Assembly (NCBI RefSeq): GCF_000759775.1
Contig: NZ_BBMY01000002.1
Location: forward strand, 48,747-112,746
DNA from: Escherichia albertii NBRC 107761 = DSM 17582
GTDB taxonomy: Bacteria > Pseudomonadota > Gammaproteobacteria > Enterobacterales > Enterobacteriaceae
Reading direction: 5' to 3'
DNA length: 64,000 bases
Every line of letters begins with the position of its first letter. The first letter of the stretch is position 1. The position numbers and the translations under genes were made by a program. The notes beneath the pieces were generated by a model. That model was given only the letters and a program-made list of their open reading frames with translations, had not been told where the DNA came from and searched no databases. Below, piece by piece: positions 11,610-24,921 of this stretch.

Positions 11610-12614
11610 TCAACTGCGGCTAAGTATGCCACGGCGATAGAGATTACGCTTAATGCGCGTTAAACCGGGTTTAGGCTTGCGGGGCTCGTCCAGGCTCGCC
11701 AGGACAATTTCCAGCACGCGTTCAGCCACATCGCGGTGACGCTGAGCCACAGCCAGTACCGGGCATTGTAAGAAGTCGAGCAGTTCGTTATCGCCAAAAG
11801 TGGCTATCGCCAGATCAGAGGGTAATTTGCCATCACGGCGCAGCGTAACATCCATTACCCCCTGCAACAGCGCAAACGAAGTAGTGAACAGCGCCTGCGG
11901 CATCGGATGCGTTTCCAGCCATTTTTCGAATAGCTGGGCGGCAGTTTCCCGCTCATAGCTGTTGGCATAGAGGAAATGCACTTCGCGCGGATCATCCTTC
12001 CAGGCTGTACGGAAGCCCTGCTCACGCAGGAAGCTGACCGAAAGCTCCGGCAGTGCGCCAAGATAAAGCACCGTCTCGGCAGGAAATTTGCGTAACTCTT
12101 CCGCCAGCATTTCAGCATCGTCCTGGTCAGCACCTACAACACTGGTGAAGTGTTCACGATCGAGGGCGCGGTCTAACGCGACAATCGGAAACGGATCATT
12201 GGCCCAGCGTTGATAAAAAGGATGCTCTGGCGGCAGCGAAGTCGAAACAATGATGGCATCGACCTGGCGCTGTAAAAGATGCTCAATACAACGCATTTCG
12301 TTGTCTGGCTGATCTTCGGAACAGGCAATCAGCAGTTGATAACCACGTTGCCGCGCCTGACGTTCAAGGTAGTTTGCAATACGGGTGTAGCTTGTGTTCT
12401 CCAAATCGGGGATCACAAGGCCAATAGAACGAGTGCGTCCGGCACGAAGCCCAGCCGCCACGGCGTTCGGGTGGTAATTGTGCTCACGCACCACAGCCAT
12501 GACTTTTTCAACGGTTTTGTCGCTCACACGGTATTGCTTCGCTTTGCCGTTAATAACATAGCTTGCAGTGGTCCGCGACACTCCCGCCAGCCGAGCGATT
12601 TCATCCAGTTTCAC
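11610..12614 (-). CDS. cra: Cra (FruR), catabolite repressor/activator
   Basis: LacI/GalR-family regulator of carbon flux, 334 residues. It represses glycolytic and PTS genes and activates gluconeogenic ones; fructose 1-phosphate releases it from DNA. The N-terminal helix-turn-helix ([20 protein letters not shown]) and hinge helix region are followed by a periplasmic-binding-protein-like effector domain starting near [15 protein letters not shown]. It stands alone on the minus strand between mraZ and ilvIH, as in E. coli. Confidence 0.98.
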   Translation of the reverse strand: MKLDEIARLAGVSRTTASYVINGKAKQYRVSDKTVEKVMAVVREHNYHPNAVAAGLRAGRTRSIGLVIPDLENTSYTRIANYLERQARQRGYQLLIACSEDQPDNEMRCIEHLLQRQVDAIIVSTSLPPEHPFYQRWANDPFPIVALDRALDREHFTSVVGADQDDAEMLAEELRKFPAETVLYLGALPELSVSFLREQGFRTAWKDDPREVHFLYANSYERETAAQLFEKWLETHPMPQALFTTSFALLQGVMDVTLRRDGKLPSDLAIATFGDNELLDFLQCPVLAVAQRHRDVAERVLEIVLASLDEPRKPKPGLTRIKRNLYRRGILSRS

Positions 12615-12740
12615 AATTGCCCCTTGCGTAAAATGTAAAAACCATAACCATTGTACTGGTATGGGTTAAATTCATTAACATCTAAACGCAGAAAATTAAC
12701 TGCGGCAACTGCTTTTATTCCAGGTTACCACTGAATTCGC

Positions 12741-12769
12741 AAAAAAAGCCCAACGTGGCATATTGGGCT
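12741..12769 (-). terminator. Rho-independent terminator of ilvIH
   Basis: On the minus strand AGCCCAA, a nine-base loop and TTGGGCT are followed directly by a run of seven T. It lies 25 bases past the ilvH stop and upstream of cra. Confidence 0.88.
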
Positions 12770-12793
12770 GCAAATTGCGCATTGAGATCATTC

Positions 12794-13285
12794 TCAACGC
12801 ATTATTTTATCGCCGCGCGAAAGTCCGACGACACCGGAGCGAGCGACTTCCACTATTTTCGCCACATCACGAATCGATGCTAAAAACGCATCAAGTTTAT
12901 CGCTGGTGCCCGCCAGTTGGACGGTATAAAGCGACGGCGTGACATCAATAATTTGCCCACGGAATATTTCCGTATTGCGCTTTACTTCGTCACGTCCATA
13001 ACCACTGGCCTGAATTTTCACCAGCATGATTTCTCGCTCAACGTGCGCCCCCTGCCCCAGTTCGCTGACGCGCAAGACATCGACCAGTTTATGCAATTGC
13101 TTTTCGATCTGCTCAAGTACTTTTTCATCGCCCACGGTCTGGATAGTCATGCGCGATAATGTCGGATCGTCGGTTGGCGCAACAGTCAGACTTTCAATGT
13201 TGTAGCCTCGCAGGGAAAAAAGGCCAATCACGCGGGATAACGCGCCTGATTCATTTTCGAGTAATACTGATAATATCCGGCGCAT
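12794..13285 (-). CDS. ilvH: IlvH, regulatory subunit of acetohydroxyacid synthase III
   Basis: Small subunit that activates IlvI and confers valine feedback inhibition. It is 163 residues long with an N-terminal ACT domain ([20 protein letters not shown]) and a C-terminal domain. The ATG at 13285 lies two bases after the ilvI stop. Residue 25 is Leu (FSLRGYN); the K-12 and Salmonella sequences I remember have Gln (FSQRGYN). Residue 25 is near the valine-binding region of the ACT domain (Asn11, Gly14 and Asn29 are retained). Confidence 0.97.
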   Translation of the reverse strand: MRRILSVLLENESGALSRVIGLFSLRGYNIESLTVAPTDDPTLSRMTIQTVGDEKVLEQIEKQLHKLVDVLRVSELGQGAHVEREIMLVKIQASGYGRDEVKRNTEIFRGQIIDVTPSLYTVQLAGTSDKLDAFLASIRDVAKIVEVARSGVVGLSRGDKIMR

Positions 13286-13287
13286 AA

Positions 13288-15012
13288 TCAGGTTCTCTCC
13301 GTTTTGCTTAACCACATTTCATCCATTCCGCCCCCGCGAATCTGCATCGGGTAGACGTGCTCACTGCCATCGACGGTGACATCGACAAACACCAGGCGAT
13401 TATTACGGACTTGCTCCAGCGCCTCGCTAAGCTTGCTTTCCAGATCTTGTGGATGGGAAATCTGAATACCGACATGACCATAGGCTTCCGCCAGACGGAC
13501 GAAATCCGGTAATGACTGCATATAAGATTGTGAATGACGACCAGAATAGATCATGTCCTGCCACTGCTTCACCATCCCCAGATAACGGTTATTGAGATTG
13601 ACTACCAGCACCGGCAATTCATATTGCAAAGCGGTAGACAGTTCCTGAATATTCATTTGAATACTGCCGTCGCCAGTAACGCAGACCACCGTTTCTTCCG
13701 GTAGCGCCATTTTGACGCCCAGTGCCGCAGGTAAACCAAAGCCCATAGTGCCGAGACCACCGGAGTTAATCCAACGGCGAGGTCTATCAAAAGGATAATA
13801 AAGCGCAGCGAACATCTGGTGCTGGCCTACATCAGACGTTACATAAGCTTCGCCTTTCGTCAGTCTCCAGAGCGCCTCAATCACCGCCTGTGGTTTAATC
13901 TTTTCACTGCGGGTGTCATATTTCAGACACTGACGCGCACGCCAATGCTCAATCTGCTGCCACCAGTCACGGATCTCATCCAATGGTTGATGAGCTGTTT
14001 CTTGCGGTAACAACTCCAGCATTTGATCCAGCACCAGCCGCGCATCGCCAACGATCGGAATATCGGCGGTAACAGTTTTTGAGATTGAAGTCGGATCGAT
14101 ATCGATATGTAAAACCGTCGCATTCGGACAGTACTTTGCCAGATTGTTAGTCGTACGATCATCAAAACGTACGCCGACCGCAAAAATGACATCAGCATTA
14201 TGCATCGTCATATTGGCTTCGTAAGTACCATGCATACCCAGCATCCCCAGCGCCTGACGATGTGTTGCCGGAAACGCGCCGAGTCCCATTAATGATGAGA
14301 CGACCGGGAGATTCAGTTGCTCAATCATTTGCCTGAGTTGCGCATGGCACCCCGCAGTCACAGCACCACCACCGACGTAAACCACCGGTTTTTTCGCTGC
14401 TGCCAGAGTTTGCAGCGCACGTTTAATTTGCCCTTTGTGACCCAGCATTGTCGGGTTATAAGAACGCATACAGACCGACTCCGGCCAGACATACGGTAAT
14501 TTGTTCGCCGGATTAAGAATGTCTTTAGGTAAATCAACCACAACCGGCCCCGGACGACCACTTGCCGCCAGCCAGAAAGCTTTTTTCAACACCTGAGGAA
14601 TGTCTTCCGTTTGTTTCACCAGAAAACTGTGTTTAACCACCGGGCGGGAAATCCCCACCATGTCACACTCCTGAAAAGCGTCATAGCCTATCAGTGAGGT
14701 TGCAACCTGACCGGAAAGGATAACCAATGGAATGGAATCCATATAAGCAGTGGCAATGCCAGTAATAGCGTTAGTTGCTCCCGGCCCGGACGTCACCAGC
14801 ACGACACCGACTTCCCCTGTCGCGCGCGCCAGGCCATCAGCCATATGCACCGCGGCCTGTTCATGGCGAACTAATACGTGATCGATACCCCCCACGGTAT
14901 GCAATGCATCGTAAATATCAAGGACTGCGCCTCCGGGATAACCGAATACTTGTTTAACGCCCTGATCGATAAGCGATCGGACGACCATCTCGGCTCCAGA
15001 CAACATCTCCAT
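13288..15012 (-). CDS. ilvI: IlvI, catalytic subunit of acetohydroxyacid synthase III
   Basis: Thiamine-diphosphate and FAD enzyme making acetolactate or acetohydroxybutyrate, the first common step to valine, leucine and isoleucine. It has 574 residues. The catalytic Glu lies in [15 protein letters not shown] near residue 47. The ThDP motif runs from [11 protein letters not shown] to VNLNNRYLG near residues 425-455. ATG-15012 is preferred over an in-frame start 12 bases upstream. It is co-transcribed with ilvH. Confidence 0.98.
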   Translation of the reverse strand: MEMLSGAEMVVRSLIDQGVKQVFGYPGGAVLDIYDALHTVGGIDHVLVRHEQAAVHMADGLARATGEVGVVLVTSGPGATNAITGIATAYMDSIPLVILSGQVATSLIGYDAFQECDMVGISRPVVKHSFLVKQTEDIPQVLKKAFWLAASGRPGPVVVDLPKDILNPANKLPYVWPESVCMRSYNPTMLGHKGQIKRALQTLAAAKKPVVYVGGGAVTAGCHAQLRQMIEQLNLPVVSSLMGLGAFPATHRQALGMLGMHGTYEANMTMHNADVIFAVGVRFDDRTTNNLAKYCPNATVLHIDIDPTSISKTVTADIPIVGDARLVLDQMLELLPQETAHQPLDEIRDWWQQIEHWRARQCLKYDTRSEKIKPQAVIEALWRLTKGEAYVTSDVGQHQMFAALYYPFDRPRRWINSGGLGTMGFGLPAALGVKMALPEETVVCVTGDGSIQMNIQELSTALQYELPVLVVNLNNRYLGMVKQWQDMIYSGRHSQSYMQSLPDFVRLAEAYGHVGIQISHPQDLESKLSEALEQVRNNRLVFVDVTVDGSEHVYPMQIRGGGMDEMWLSKTERT

Positions 15013-15278
15013 GGCTTGCCTCACTGTTTAACAGAAAAAATGTGTAAAACACATTAACCGTCCGATATTGCTTAAGCAATTAGCAGGTAGAGCCACAAAC
15101 GTGAAGGAAAAAGAATAAACAGGAGGCAAGGCGAAAAGAAACGGTAAAATACTCCAGAATGGAGGACTAAATTAACAATAAATCGGCTGAATCTTGCAGC
15201 TTACAGCAATTCCTCTATTTTTTTCATTATTCTTAAAACCAACAGAATACATATTCAGAATAAAATTCTGCGTTTAAT
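15013..15278. promoter_or_regulatory. ilvIH upstream control region
   Basis: AT-rich non-coding DNA between ilvI and the leuO terminator. In E. coli this region holds the ilvIH promoter and several Lrp sites. The palindromic AATTGCTTAAGCAATA (15068-15083) is visible near the ilvI start. I cannot assign individual Lrp sites by eye. Confidence 0.6.
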
Positions 15279-15323
15279 AAAAAACTCAGAACAAACCAGA
15301 TAATAACATCTGGTCTATTCTGC
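15279..15323 (-). terminator. Probable leuO terminator
   Basis: On the minus strand ACCAGAT, a six-base loop and ATCTGGT form a stem (15315-15296), extended by an outer CAGAA/TTCTG pairing. An AT-rich tract with a short T-run follows at 15286-15279. It lies just past the leuO stop. Confidence 0.65.
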
Positions 15324-15329
15324 ATTCAG

Positions 15330-16274
15330 TTAGCGCTTGCAAATAGAAGCTAATTGCTCTTCCATCCACTGGTGACCTTTATCGCTCCCGGCGGCTTCAT
15401 GCCAGGAGAGATAACAAGTTCTGCTATTTTGTTTTAACGGCAACGGTAATACCTGTAACTCTAAGGATTCAGCGAACTCTTCAGCCAGCCAGCGAGGCGC
15501 AATAGCGACGAGATGAGTTTGAGAGACCACACTCAGGACGCTCATCATCGCCATTCCCTGATAAGCAATACTGGCTTGTTTATCGACTGTGTCATACCAC
15601 GGCTGACTGAACGAAGCGAAACGATCCAGCGAAACTGCCGCATGCTGTTCGTTATAAACATCGTGTTTCAGTAATGGCCCTTTAATACTCGGATGATTCT
15701 TGCTGGCGACTAACACCATTTCATCTTTAAATAAAGGAATACTGGTAAATTCAGGGCGATGAAAATCTTCATAACTAATGACGAACTCTGTTTCCTGATA
15801 ACGTAACTGATGTTCAGTGTTCTGATTTAAAGAGGACTTGAATACAACATGAATATTCGGCGCAACTTGTTCGATGTGATTATAAATCAACGAAGTCAGA
15901 ATGCTGTCTAACGGACTGCAAACACAAAGATGGAATACGCGTTCACTGCTGGCAGGTTCGAATCCTGAGCCCGGTAACTCATTTTGCACGAGTTGCAGCG
16001 CCTGGCGCACAGAACCAAAAAGTTGAAATGCACGAGAAGTCGGTTGAATACCACGACCATAACGGACGAACAGCTCATCGTTAAACATCACCTTCAGGCG
16101 TGCAACTGCGTTACTGACCGCGGGCTGCGACATTCCCAGAACATGAGCGGCACGGGTAATGTTCTGCTCCTGCATCACAGCATCGAAAACAGTTAATAAG
16201 TTTAAATCGACCATGCGCAACTGCGGCTTGCTTAACTCTGCTAACTCTGGATGTTCTGTTTTTAGCTCTGACAT
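15330..16274 (-). CDS. leuO: LeuO, LysR-type regulator and H-NS antagonist
   Basis: LysR-family regulator of 314 residues with a winged helix-turn-helix ([32 protein letters not shown], residues about 23-55). The C-terminal effector-binding domain starts near [13 protein letters not shown]-16274 matches the K-12 start; upstream in-frame codons are not supported. The first dozen residues ([11 protein letters not shown]) differ from the K-12 version I remember, while the rest is nearly the same. LeuO relieves H-NS silencing at many loci, including cas and bgl genes. It lies divergent from leuLABCD. Confidence 0.97.
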   Translation of the reverse strand: MSELKTEHPELAELSKPQLRMVDLNLLTVFDAVMQEQNITRAAHVLGMSQPAVSNAVARLKVMFNDELFVRYGRGIQPTSRAFQLFGSVRQALQLVQNELPGSGFEPASSERVFHLCVCSPLDSILTSLIYNHIEQVAPNIHVVFKSSLNQNTEHQLRYQETEFVISYEDFHRPEFTSIPLFKDEMVLVASKNHPSIKGPLLKHDVYNEQHAAVSLDRFASFSQPWYDTVDKQASIAYQGMAMMSVLSVVSQTHLVAIAPRWLAEEFAESLELQVLPLPLKQNSRTCYLSWHEAAGSDKGHQWMEEQLASICKR

Positions 16275-16868
16275 ACTTAACTCCACTGTCACACTTAACT
16301 CCCTTTCCCTTATTGGAATGCAGAGAAATAATCCTGGAAAATATGATTTACCATGCATATAAAATAAGAAAAAGTAAAATGCGTAAAATTAAGAAAACAT
16401 AAAGATACGGGTTCTGATAAAAACAGAATCCACCACTGTGTAGAGAGTCATTCACCACAGCACGATAATCCATAATACTTTTGTTGCGAAAACAATCTAA
16501 TCATAAGTCTCACGAATACTCAATAATCCGCAAAATGGATTAAATGTGCGTATTTAATAAATAATTTATATGTTTAATGCGCTAATTTTTAACATTAATT
16601 GATCAATAATATTCGCCAGATGAATATAAAAATATTCATGAGATATATAATTCGATACAGATCATCAGGATAACGAAGGTAGCGAGCACGTTTTATCCTC
16701 TTTTGTCCCCTTGATAAAATGCAATAAATTATCCCGAAGTATGTCAAACAGTAAAAACGCATACGGTTAAACAGAAATTAATATCGGTGACTATCGTGTG
16801 CACAGCACAATTAGCTAATTTCCTGAGTACAAAATTCTTGCTGGCATGGCGTTTTTCTTTCTGCAGGG
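16275..16868. promoter_or_regulatory. AT-rich leuO-leu divergent control region
   Basis: Nearly 600 bases of very AT-rich non-coding DNA between leuO and the leu promoter. It contains a perfect inverted repeat, ATGAATAT-AAAA-ATATTCAT (16620-16639), next to further AT tracts. In enterobacteria this region binds H-NS and LeuO and takes part in coupled regulation of ilvIH, leuO and leuABCD. Which sub-sites do this here is not visible. Confidence 0.7.
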
Positions 16869-16897
16869 TTGACATCCATTTTGGTATCCAGTAACTC
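16869..16897 (+). promoter_or_regulatory. leuLABCD promoter
   Basis: A perfect -35 TTGACA (16869-16874), a 17-base spacer and a -10 TAACTC (16892-16897) lie about 30 bases upstream of leuL. The position matches the known leu promoter. Confidence 0.85.
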
Positions 16898-16931
16898 TAA
16901 AAGCATATCGCATTCATCTGGAGCTGATTTA

Positions 16932-17018
16932 ATGACTCACATCGTTCGCTTTATCGGTCTACTACTACTAAACGCATCTTCTTTGCGCGGTAGACGAGTG
17001 AGCGGCATTCAGCATTAA
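16932..17018 (+). CDS. leuL: LeuL, leu operon leader peptide
   Basis: A 28-residue leader peptide with four consecutive leucine codons (GLLLLNAS). Ribosome stalling at these codons when Leu-tRNA is scarce prevents formation of the downstream terminator, so leuABCD is read. The reading frame, its place 29-35 bases after the promoter and the hairpin at 17043 all match leucine attenuation. It is too short for ordinary gene-length cut-offs. Confidence 0.95.
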   Translation: MTHIVRFIGLLLLNASSLRGRRVSGIQH

Positions 17019-17042
17019 GCCAGCACGCAGTCAAACAAAAAA

Positions 17043-17067
17043 CCCGCGCCATTGCGCGGGTTTTTTT
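17043..17067 (+). terminator. leu attenuator
   Basis: CCCGCGC, loop CATT, GCGCGGG, then seven T: a strong Rho-independent hairpin between leuL and leuA. It acts as the attenuator controlled by translation of leuL. Confidence 0.93.
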
Positions 17068-17110
17068 ATGCCCGAAGCGAGGCGCTCAATAAGAGACAAG
17101 GACCTAAACC

Positions 17111-19773
<2,663 letters not shown>

Positions 19774-19775
19774 TC

Positions 19776-21792
<2,017 letters not shown>

Positions 21793-21824
21793 TTTGTACG
21801 CCGCCCGACTCAATCGTCAAAAAG

Positions 21825-21853
21825 AAAAAAGCCAGCAGGTATTCACTGCTGGC
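21825..21853 (-). terminator. SgrS terminator
   Basis: On the minus strand GCCAGCAG, a seven-base loop and CTGCTGGC are followed by TTTTTTC. This is the 3' hairpin and U-tail that Hfq needs. It may also end leuD transcription from the other side, because a short A-rich stretch precedes the stem on the plus strand. Confidence 0.88.
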
Positions 21854-21897
21854 GTGGCGATTAACACCAATACTCAGTCACACATGATGTCCGCAAA

Positions 21898-22029
21898 TCA
21901 GTAGTCAGAATCACTCCCCTCCCACTGCATCAGTTCCTCAAGCATGGATAAGCGTTGTGGAGCGCTTAACCAACGCAACCAGCACACCTTCGCAGTCGCG
22001 GTAAAATAGTGCTGATAAAACTGGCGCAT
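21898..22029 (-). CDS. sgrT: SgrT, small inhibitor of the glucose transporter
   Basis: A 43-residue peptide encoded within SgrS that inhibits PtsG-mediated glucose uptake. ATG-22029 follows an AGGAGG-like RBS (AAGGAGGTGTCCC). The first ~25 residues (MRQFYQHYFTATAKVCWLRWL) are close to K-12, but the last third (LEELMQWEGSDSDY) is clearly different from the K-12 tail I remember. The reading frame is intact, so both functions of the RNA look preserved. Confidence 0.9.
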   Translation of the reverse strand: MRQFYQHYFTATAKVCWLRWLSAPQRLSMLEELMQWEGSDSDY

Positions 22030-22050
22030 GGGACACCTCCTTGCTTCATC

Positions 22051-22117
22051 AATCAGAATTATTGACTTAATATAGGGAAAATAAAATTGCTGGATTTTAC
22101 GCGGGAGTTCCCCTTTT
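22051..22117. promoter_or_regulatory. sgrR-sgrS divergent promoter region
   Basis: A 67-base gap between the divergent SgrS 5' end and the sgrR ATG. It is AT-rich and must hold both promoters and the SgrR site. A TAATTC-like -10 for sgrS is visible on the minus strand (22069-22057 area). The operator itself is not identified. Confidence 0.5.
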
Positions 22118-23773
22118 ATGCCTTCTGGTCGTCTGCAACAACAGTTCATTCGCCTGTGGCAATGCTGCGAGGGTAAATCGCAGGACACGACGCTCAATGA
22201 ACTGGCGGAGTTATTGAACTGTTCCCGTCGTCATATGCGCACCCTGCTCAACACGATGCAGGAACGCGGCTGGCTGACGTGGGAAGCAGAAGTTGGACGC
22301 GGTAAACGCTCGCGTTTAACTTTCCTCTATACCGGGCTGGCGCTCCAGCAACAGCGGGCGGAAGACCTACTGGAGCAGGATCGCATCGACCAACTGGTGC
22401 AACTCGTTGGTGATAAAACCGCCGTGCGGCAAATGCTGATTTCCCATCTGGGGCGCAGCTTTCGCCGGGGCCGGCACATCCTGCGCGTCCTCTATTATCG
22501 CCCGTTGCGCAATCTGCTGCCTGGCAGCGCATTGCGCCGCTCCGAAACCCATATCGCCCGGCAAATCTTCAGTTCGCTAACGCGCGTAAATGAGGAAAAT
22601 GGGGAACTGGAGGCGGACATCGCCCACCACTGGCAGCAAATTTCACCGCTTCACTGGCGCTTCTTTTTGCGCCCCGGGATCCATTTCCACCACGGACGCG
22701 AACTGGAAATGGACGACGTAATCGCTTCCCTAAAAAGGCTCAATACGCTCCCACTCTATTCCCACATTGCAGACATCGTTTCACCAACACCCTGGACGCT
22801 GGACATTCATCTCACGCAGCCGGATCGCTGGTTACCGTTACTGCTGGGGCAAGTTCCGTCAATGATCCTGCCACGCGAATGGGAAACACTCAGCAACTTT
22901 GCCAGCCACCCCATTGGCACCGGGCCGTATGCGGTGATCCGTAACTCCACTAATCAGTTGAAAATTCAGGCATTCGATGATTTTTTTGGCTATCGGGCAC
23001 TAATTGACGAGGTTAATGTCTGGGTATTGCCGGAAATTGCCGACGAGCCTGCTGGCGGTCTGATGCTGCAAGGGCCGCAAGGTGAAGAAAAAGAGATTGA
23101 AAGCCGACTGGAAGAAGGTTGCTACTATTTACTGTTTGACAGCCGCACCCATCGCGGGGCAAATCAAGCGGTCAGAGAGTGGGTAAGTTACGTTCTTTCT
23201 CCAACCAATCTGGTCTATTTCGCCGAGGAACAATACCAGCAACTGTGGTTCCCGGCATATGGCCTACTCCCCCGCTGGCATCATGCCCGCCCCACCCATT
23301 GTGAAAAACCCGCCGGGCTGGAAAACCTCACGCTAACCTTTTACCAGGATCATATTGAGCATCGGGTAATTGCCAGGATCATTCAAAAGATTCTCGCGAG
23401 TCATCAGGTCACCTTAAACATCAACGAGATCGACTACGATCAGTGGCACGAAGGAGAGATCGAAAGCGATATCTGGCTTAACAGCGCCAACTTTACGCTG
23501 CCGCTGGATTTTTCGCTGTTCGCGCACTTGTGTGAAGTGCCGCTGCTACAACGCTGTATTCCGCTCGACTGGCAAGCCGACGCCGCCCGCTGGCGCAATG
23601 GCGAGATGAATCTGGCGAACTGGTGCCAACAACTGGTTGCCAGCAAAGCGATAGTGCCGCTTATCCATCACTGGCTGATTATTCAGGGGCAACGCAGTAT
23701 GCGCGGCCTGCGCATGAACACTCTTGGTTGGTTTGATTTTAAATCAGCCTGGTTTGCTCCGCCGGATCCATGA
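22118..23773 (+). CDS. sgrR: SgrR, activator of sgrS
   Basis: Transcription factor of 551 residues. An N-terminal winged helix-turn-helix ([22 protein letters not shown], about residues 28-50) is fused to a C-terminal domain resembling the periplasmic solute-binding proteins of the oligopeptide type (from about residue 160). It activates divergent sgrS during sugar-phosphate stress and represses itself. The effector is thought to bind the C-terminal domain. Confidence 0.97.
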   Translation: MPSGRLQQQFIRLWQCCEGKSQDTTLNELAELLNCSRRHMRTLLNTMQERGWLTWEAEVGRGKRSRLTFLYTGLALQQQRAEDLLEQDRIDQLVQLVGDKTAVRQMLISHLGRSFRRGRHILRVLYYRPLRNLLPGSALRRSETHIARQIFSSLTRVNEENGELEADIAHHWQQISPLHWRFFLRPGIHFHHGRELEMDDVIASLKRLNTLPLYSHIADIVSPTPWTLDIHLTQPDRWLPLLLGQVPSMILPREWETLSNFASHPIGTGPYAVIRNSTNQLKIQAFDDFFGYRALIDEVNVWVLPEIADEPAGGLMLQGPQGEEKEIESRLEEGCYYLLFDSRTHRGANQAVREWVSYVLSPTNLVYFAEEQYQQLWFPAYGLLPRWHHARPTHCEKPAGLENLTLTFYQDHIEHRVIARIIQKILASHQVTLNINEIDYDQWHEGEIESDIWLNSANFTLPLDFSLFAHLCEVPLLQRCIPLDWQADAARWRNGEMNLANWCQQLVASKAIVPLIHHWLIIQGQRSMRGLRMNTLGWFDFKSAWFAPPDP

Positions 23774-23811
23774 TTGCTGCTTGATAACAAACTCACTACA
23801 CTAACGCCGTT

Positions 23812-23895
23812 CTCAACGGGGTGCCTGCGCTAACGCGCAAGCTGAGAAAATACCCGTCGAACCTGATCCGGATAACGCCGGCGAAGGGATTTGAG
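23812..23895 (+). promoter_or_regulatory. TPP riboswitch (THI element) upstream of thiB
   Basis: The conserved thi-box parts are present in order: GGGGTGC, GCTGAGA, ATACCCG, GAACCTGATCCGGATAA, then GCGAAGGGA. A P1 helix can form from CTCAA (23812-23816) with TTGAG (23891-23895). Downstream, CTTTGC (23911) can pair with GCAAAG (23933), a hairpin that would cover the thiB RBS and GTG start. TPP is expected to turn thiBPQ translation off. Confidence 0.93.
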
Positions 23896-23937
23896 GCTCC
23901 TTCTCAAGTCCTTTGCCACTCTTCTTTGAGGTGCAAA

Positions 23938-24921
23938 GTGTTAAAAAAATGTCTTCCCCTGCTGTTGCTATGCACAGCGCCCGTTTTCGCTAAACCCGTT
24001 CTGACCGTTTATACCTACGACTCCTTCGCCGCCGACTGGGGGCCAGGTCCGGTGGTCAAAAAAGCCTTTGAAGCCGACTGCAATTGCGAACTGAAATTTG
24101 TGGCGCTGGAAGATGGCGTCTCACTGCTGAACCGTTTGCGGATGGAAGGCAAAAACAGCAAAGCTGATGTGGTGCTGGGACTGGATAACAACCTGTTGGA
24201 CGCCGCCAGCAAAACCGGGTTGTTTGCCAAAAGCGGCGTAGCAACAGAGGCTATAAACGTTCCCGGCGGCTGGAATAATGACACCTTTGTGCCGTTTGAC
24301 TATGGCTATTTCGCCTTCGTTTATGACAAGAACAAACTGAAAAATCCGCCGCAAAGCCTGAAAGAACTGGTTGAGAGCGCTCAGAACTGGCGGGTGATTT
24401 ATGAAGATCCGCGCACCAGTACTCCTGGTCTGGGCCTGCTGCTATGGATGCAAAAAATCTATGGCAATGACGCCCCACAGGCCTGGCAGAAGCTGGCGAA
24501 GAAAACCGTCACGGTCACCAAAGGCTGGAGCGAAGCCTATGGCCTGTTTTTGAAAGGCGAAAGCGATCTGGTACTGAGCTACACCACCTCCCCGGCTTAT
24601 CATATTCTCGAAGAGAAGAAAGATAACTACGCCGCCGCGAACTTTAGCGAAGGTCACTATCTGCAAGTGGAAGTCGCCGCCCGTACCGCTGCCAGCAAGC
24701 AGCCGGAGCTGGCGCAAAAATTCCTCCAGTTTATGGTTTCTCCGGCTTTTCAGAATGCGATCCCAACCGGCAACTGGATGTATCCGGTAGCAAACGTCGC
24801 GCTGCCTGCCGGTTTTGCACAACTGACCAAACCTGCCACCACGCTGGAGTTCACGCCAGCCGAAGTGGCGGCACAACGTCAGGCATGGATTAGCGAATGG
24901 CAACGCGCCGTCAGTCATTAA
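23938..24921 (+). CDS. thiB: ThiB, periplasmic thiamine-binding protein
   Basis: Solute-binding protein for thiamine, TMP and TPP import, 327 residues. The start is GTG at 23938, giving the signal peptide MLKKCLPLLLLCTAPVFA before KPVLTVYTYDSF. The longer frame opening at 23821 runs through the riboswitch and is not used. The mature part is a type II periplasmic-binding fold. The 3' end overlaps thiP by 25 bases. Confidence 0.97.
   Translation: MLKKCLPLLLLCTAPVFAKPVLTVYTYDSFAADWGPGPVVKKAFEADCNCELKFVALEDGVSLLNRLRMEGKNSKADVVLGLDNNLLDAASKTGLFAKSGVATEAINVPGGWNNDTFVPFDYGYFAFVYDKNKLKNPPQSLKELVESAQNWRVIYEDPRTSTPGLGLLLWMQKIYGNDAPQAWQKLAKKTVTVTKGWSEAYGLFLKGESDLVLSYTTSPAYHILEEKKDNYAAANFSEGHYLQVEVAARTAASKQPELAQKFLQFMVSPAFQNAIPTGNWMYPVANVALPAGFAQLTKPATTLEFTPAEVAAQRQAWISEWQRAVSH

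Larger units (their letters stand above)
21825..22050 (-). ncRNA. sgrS: SgrS, glucose-phosphate stress small RNA
   Basis: Hfq-binding RNA of about 226 bases, induced by SgrR when sugar phosphates build up; it blocks ptsG and manXYZ translation and stabilises yigL. The 5' end (GATGAAGCAAGG) is placed by similarity to K-12. The seed GTGTGACTGAGTATTGGTG is fully conserved at 21883-21865, and a terminator follows. The 5' part encodes SgrT. It is divergent from sgrR, whose start is 68 bases away. The downstream gene setA, which K-12 SgrS transcripts read into, is missing here. Confidence 0.93.
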
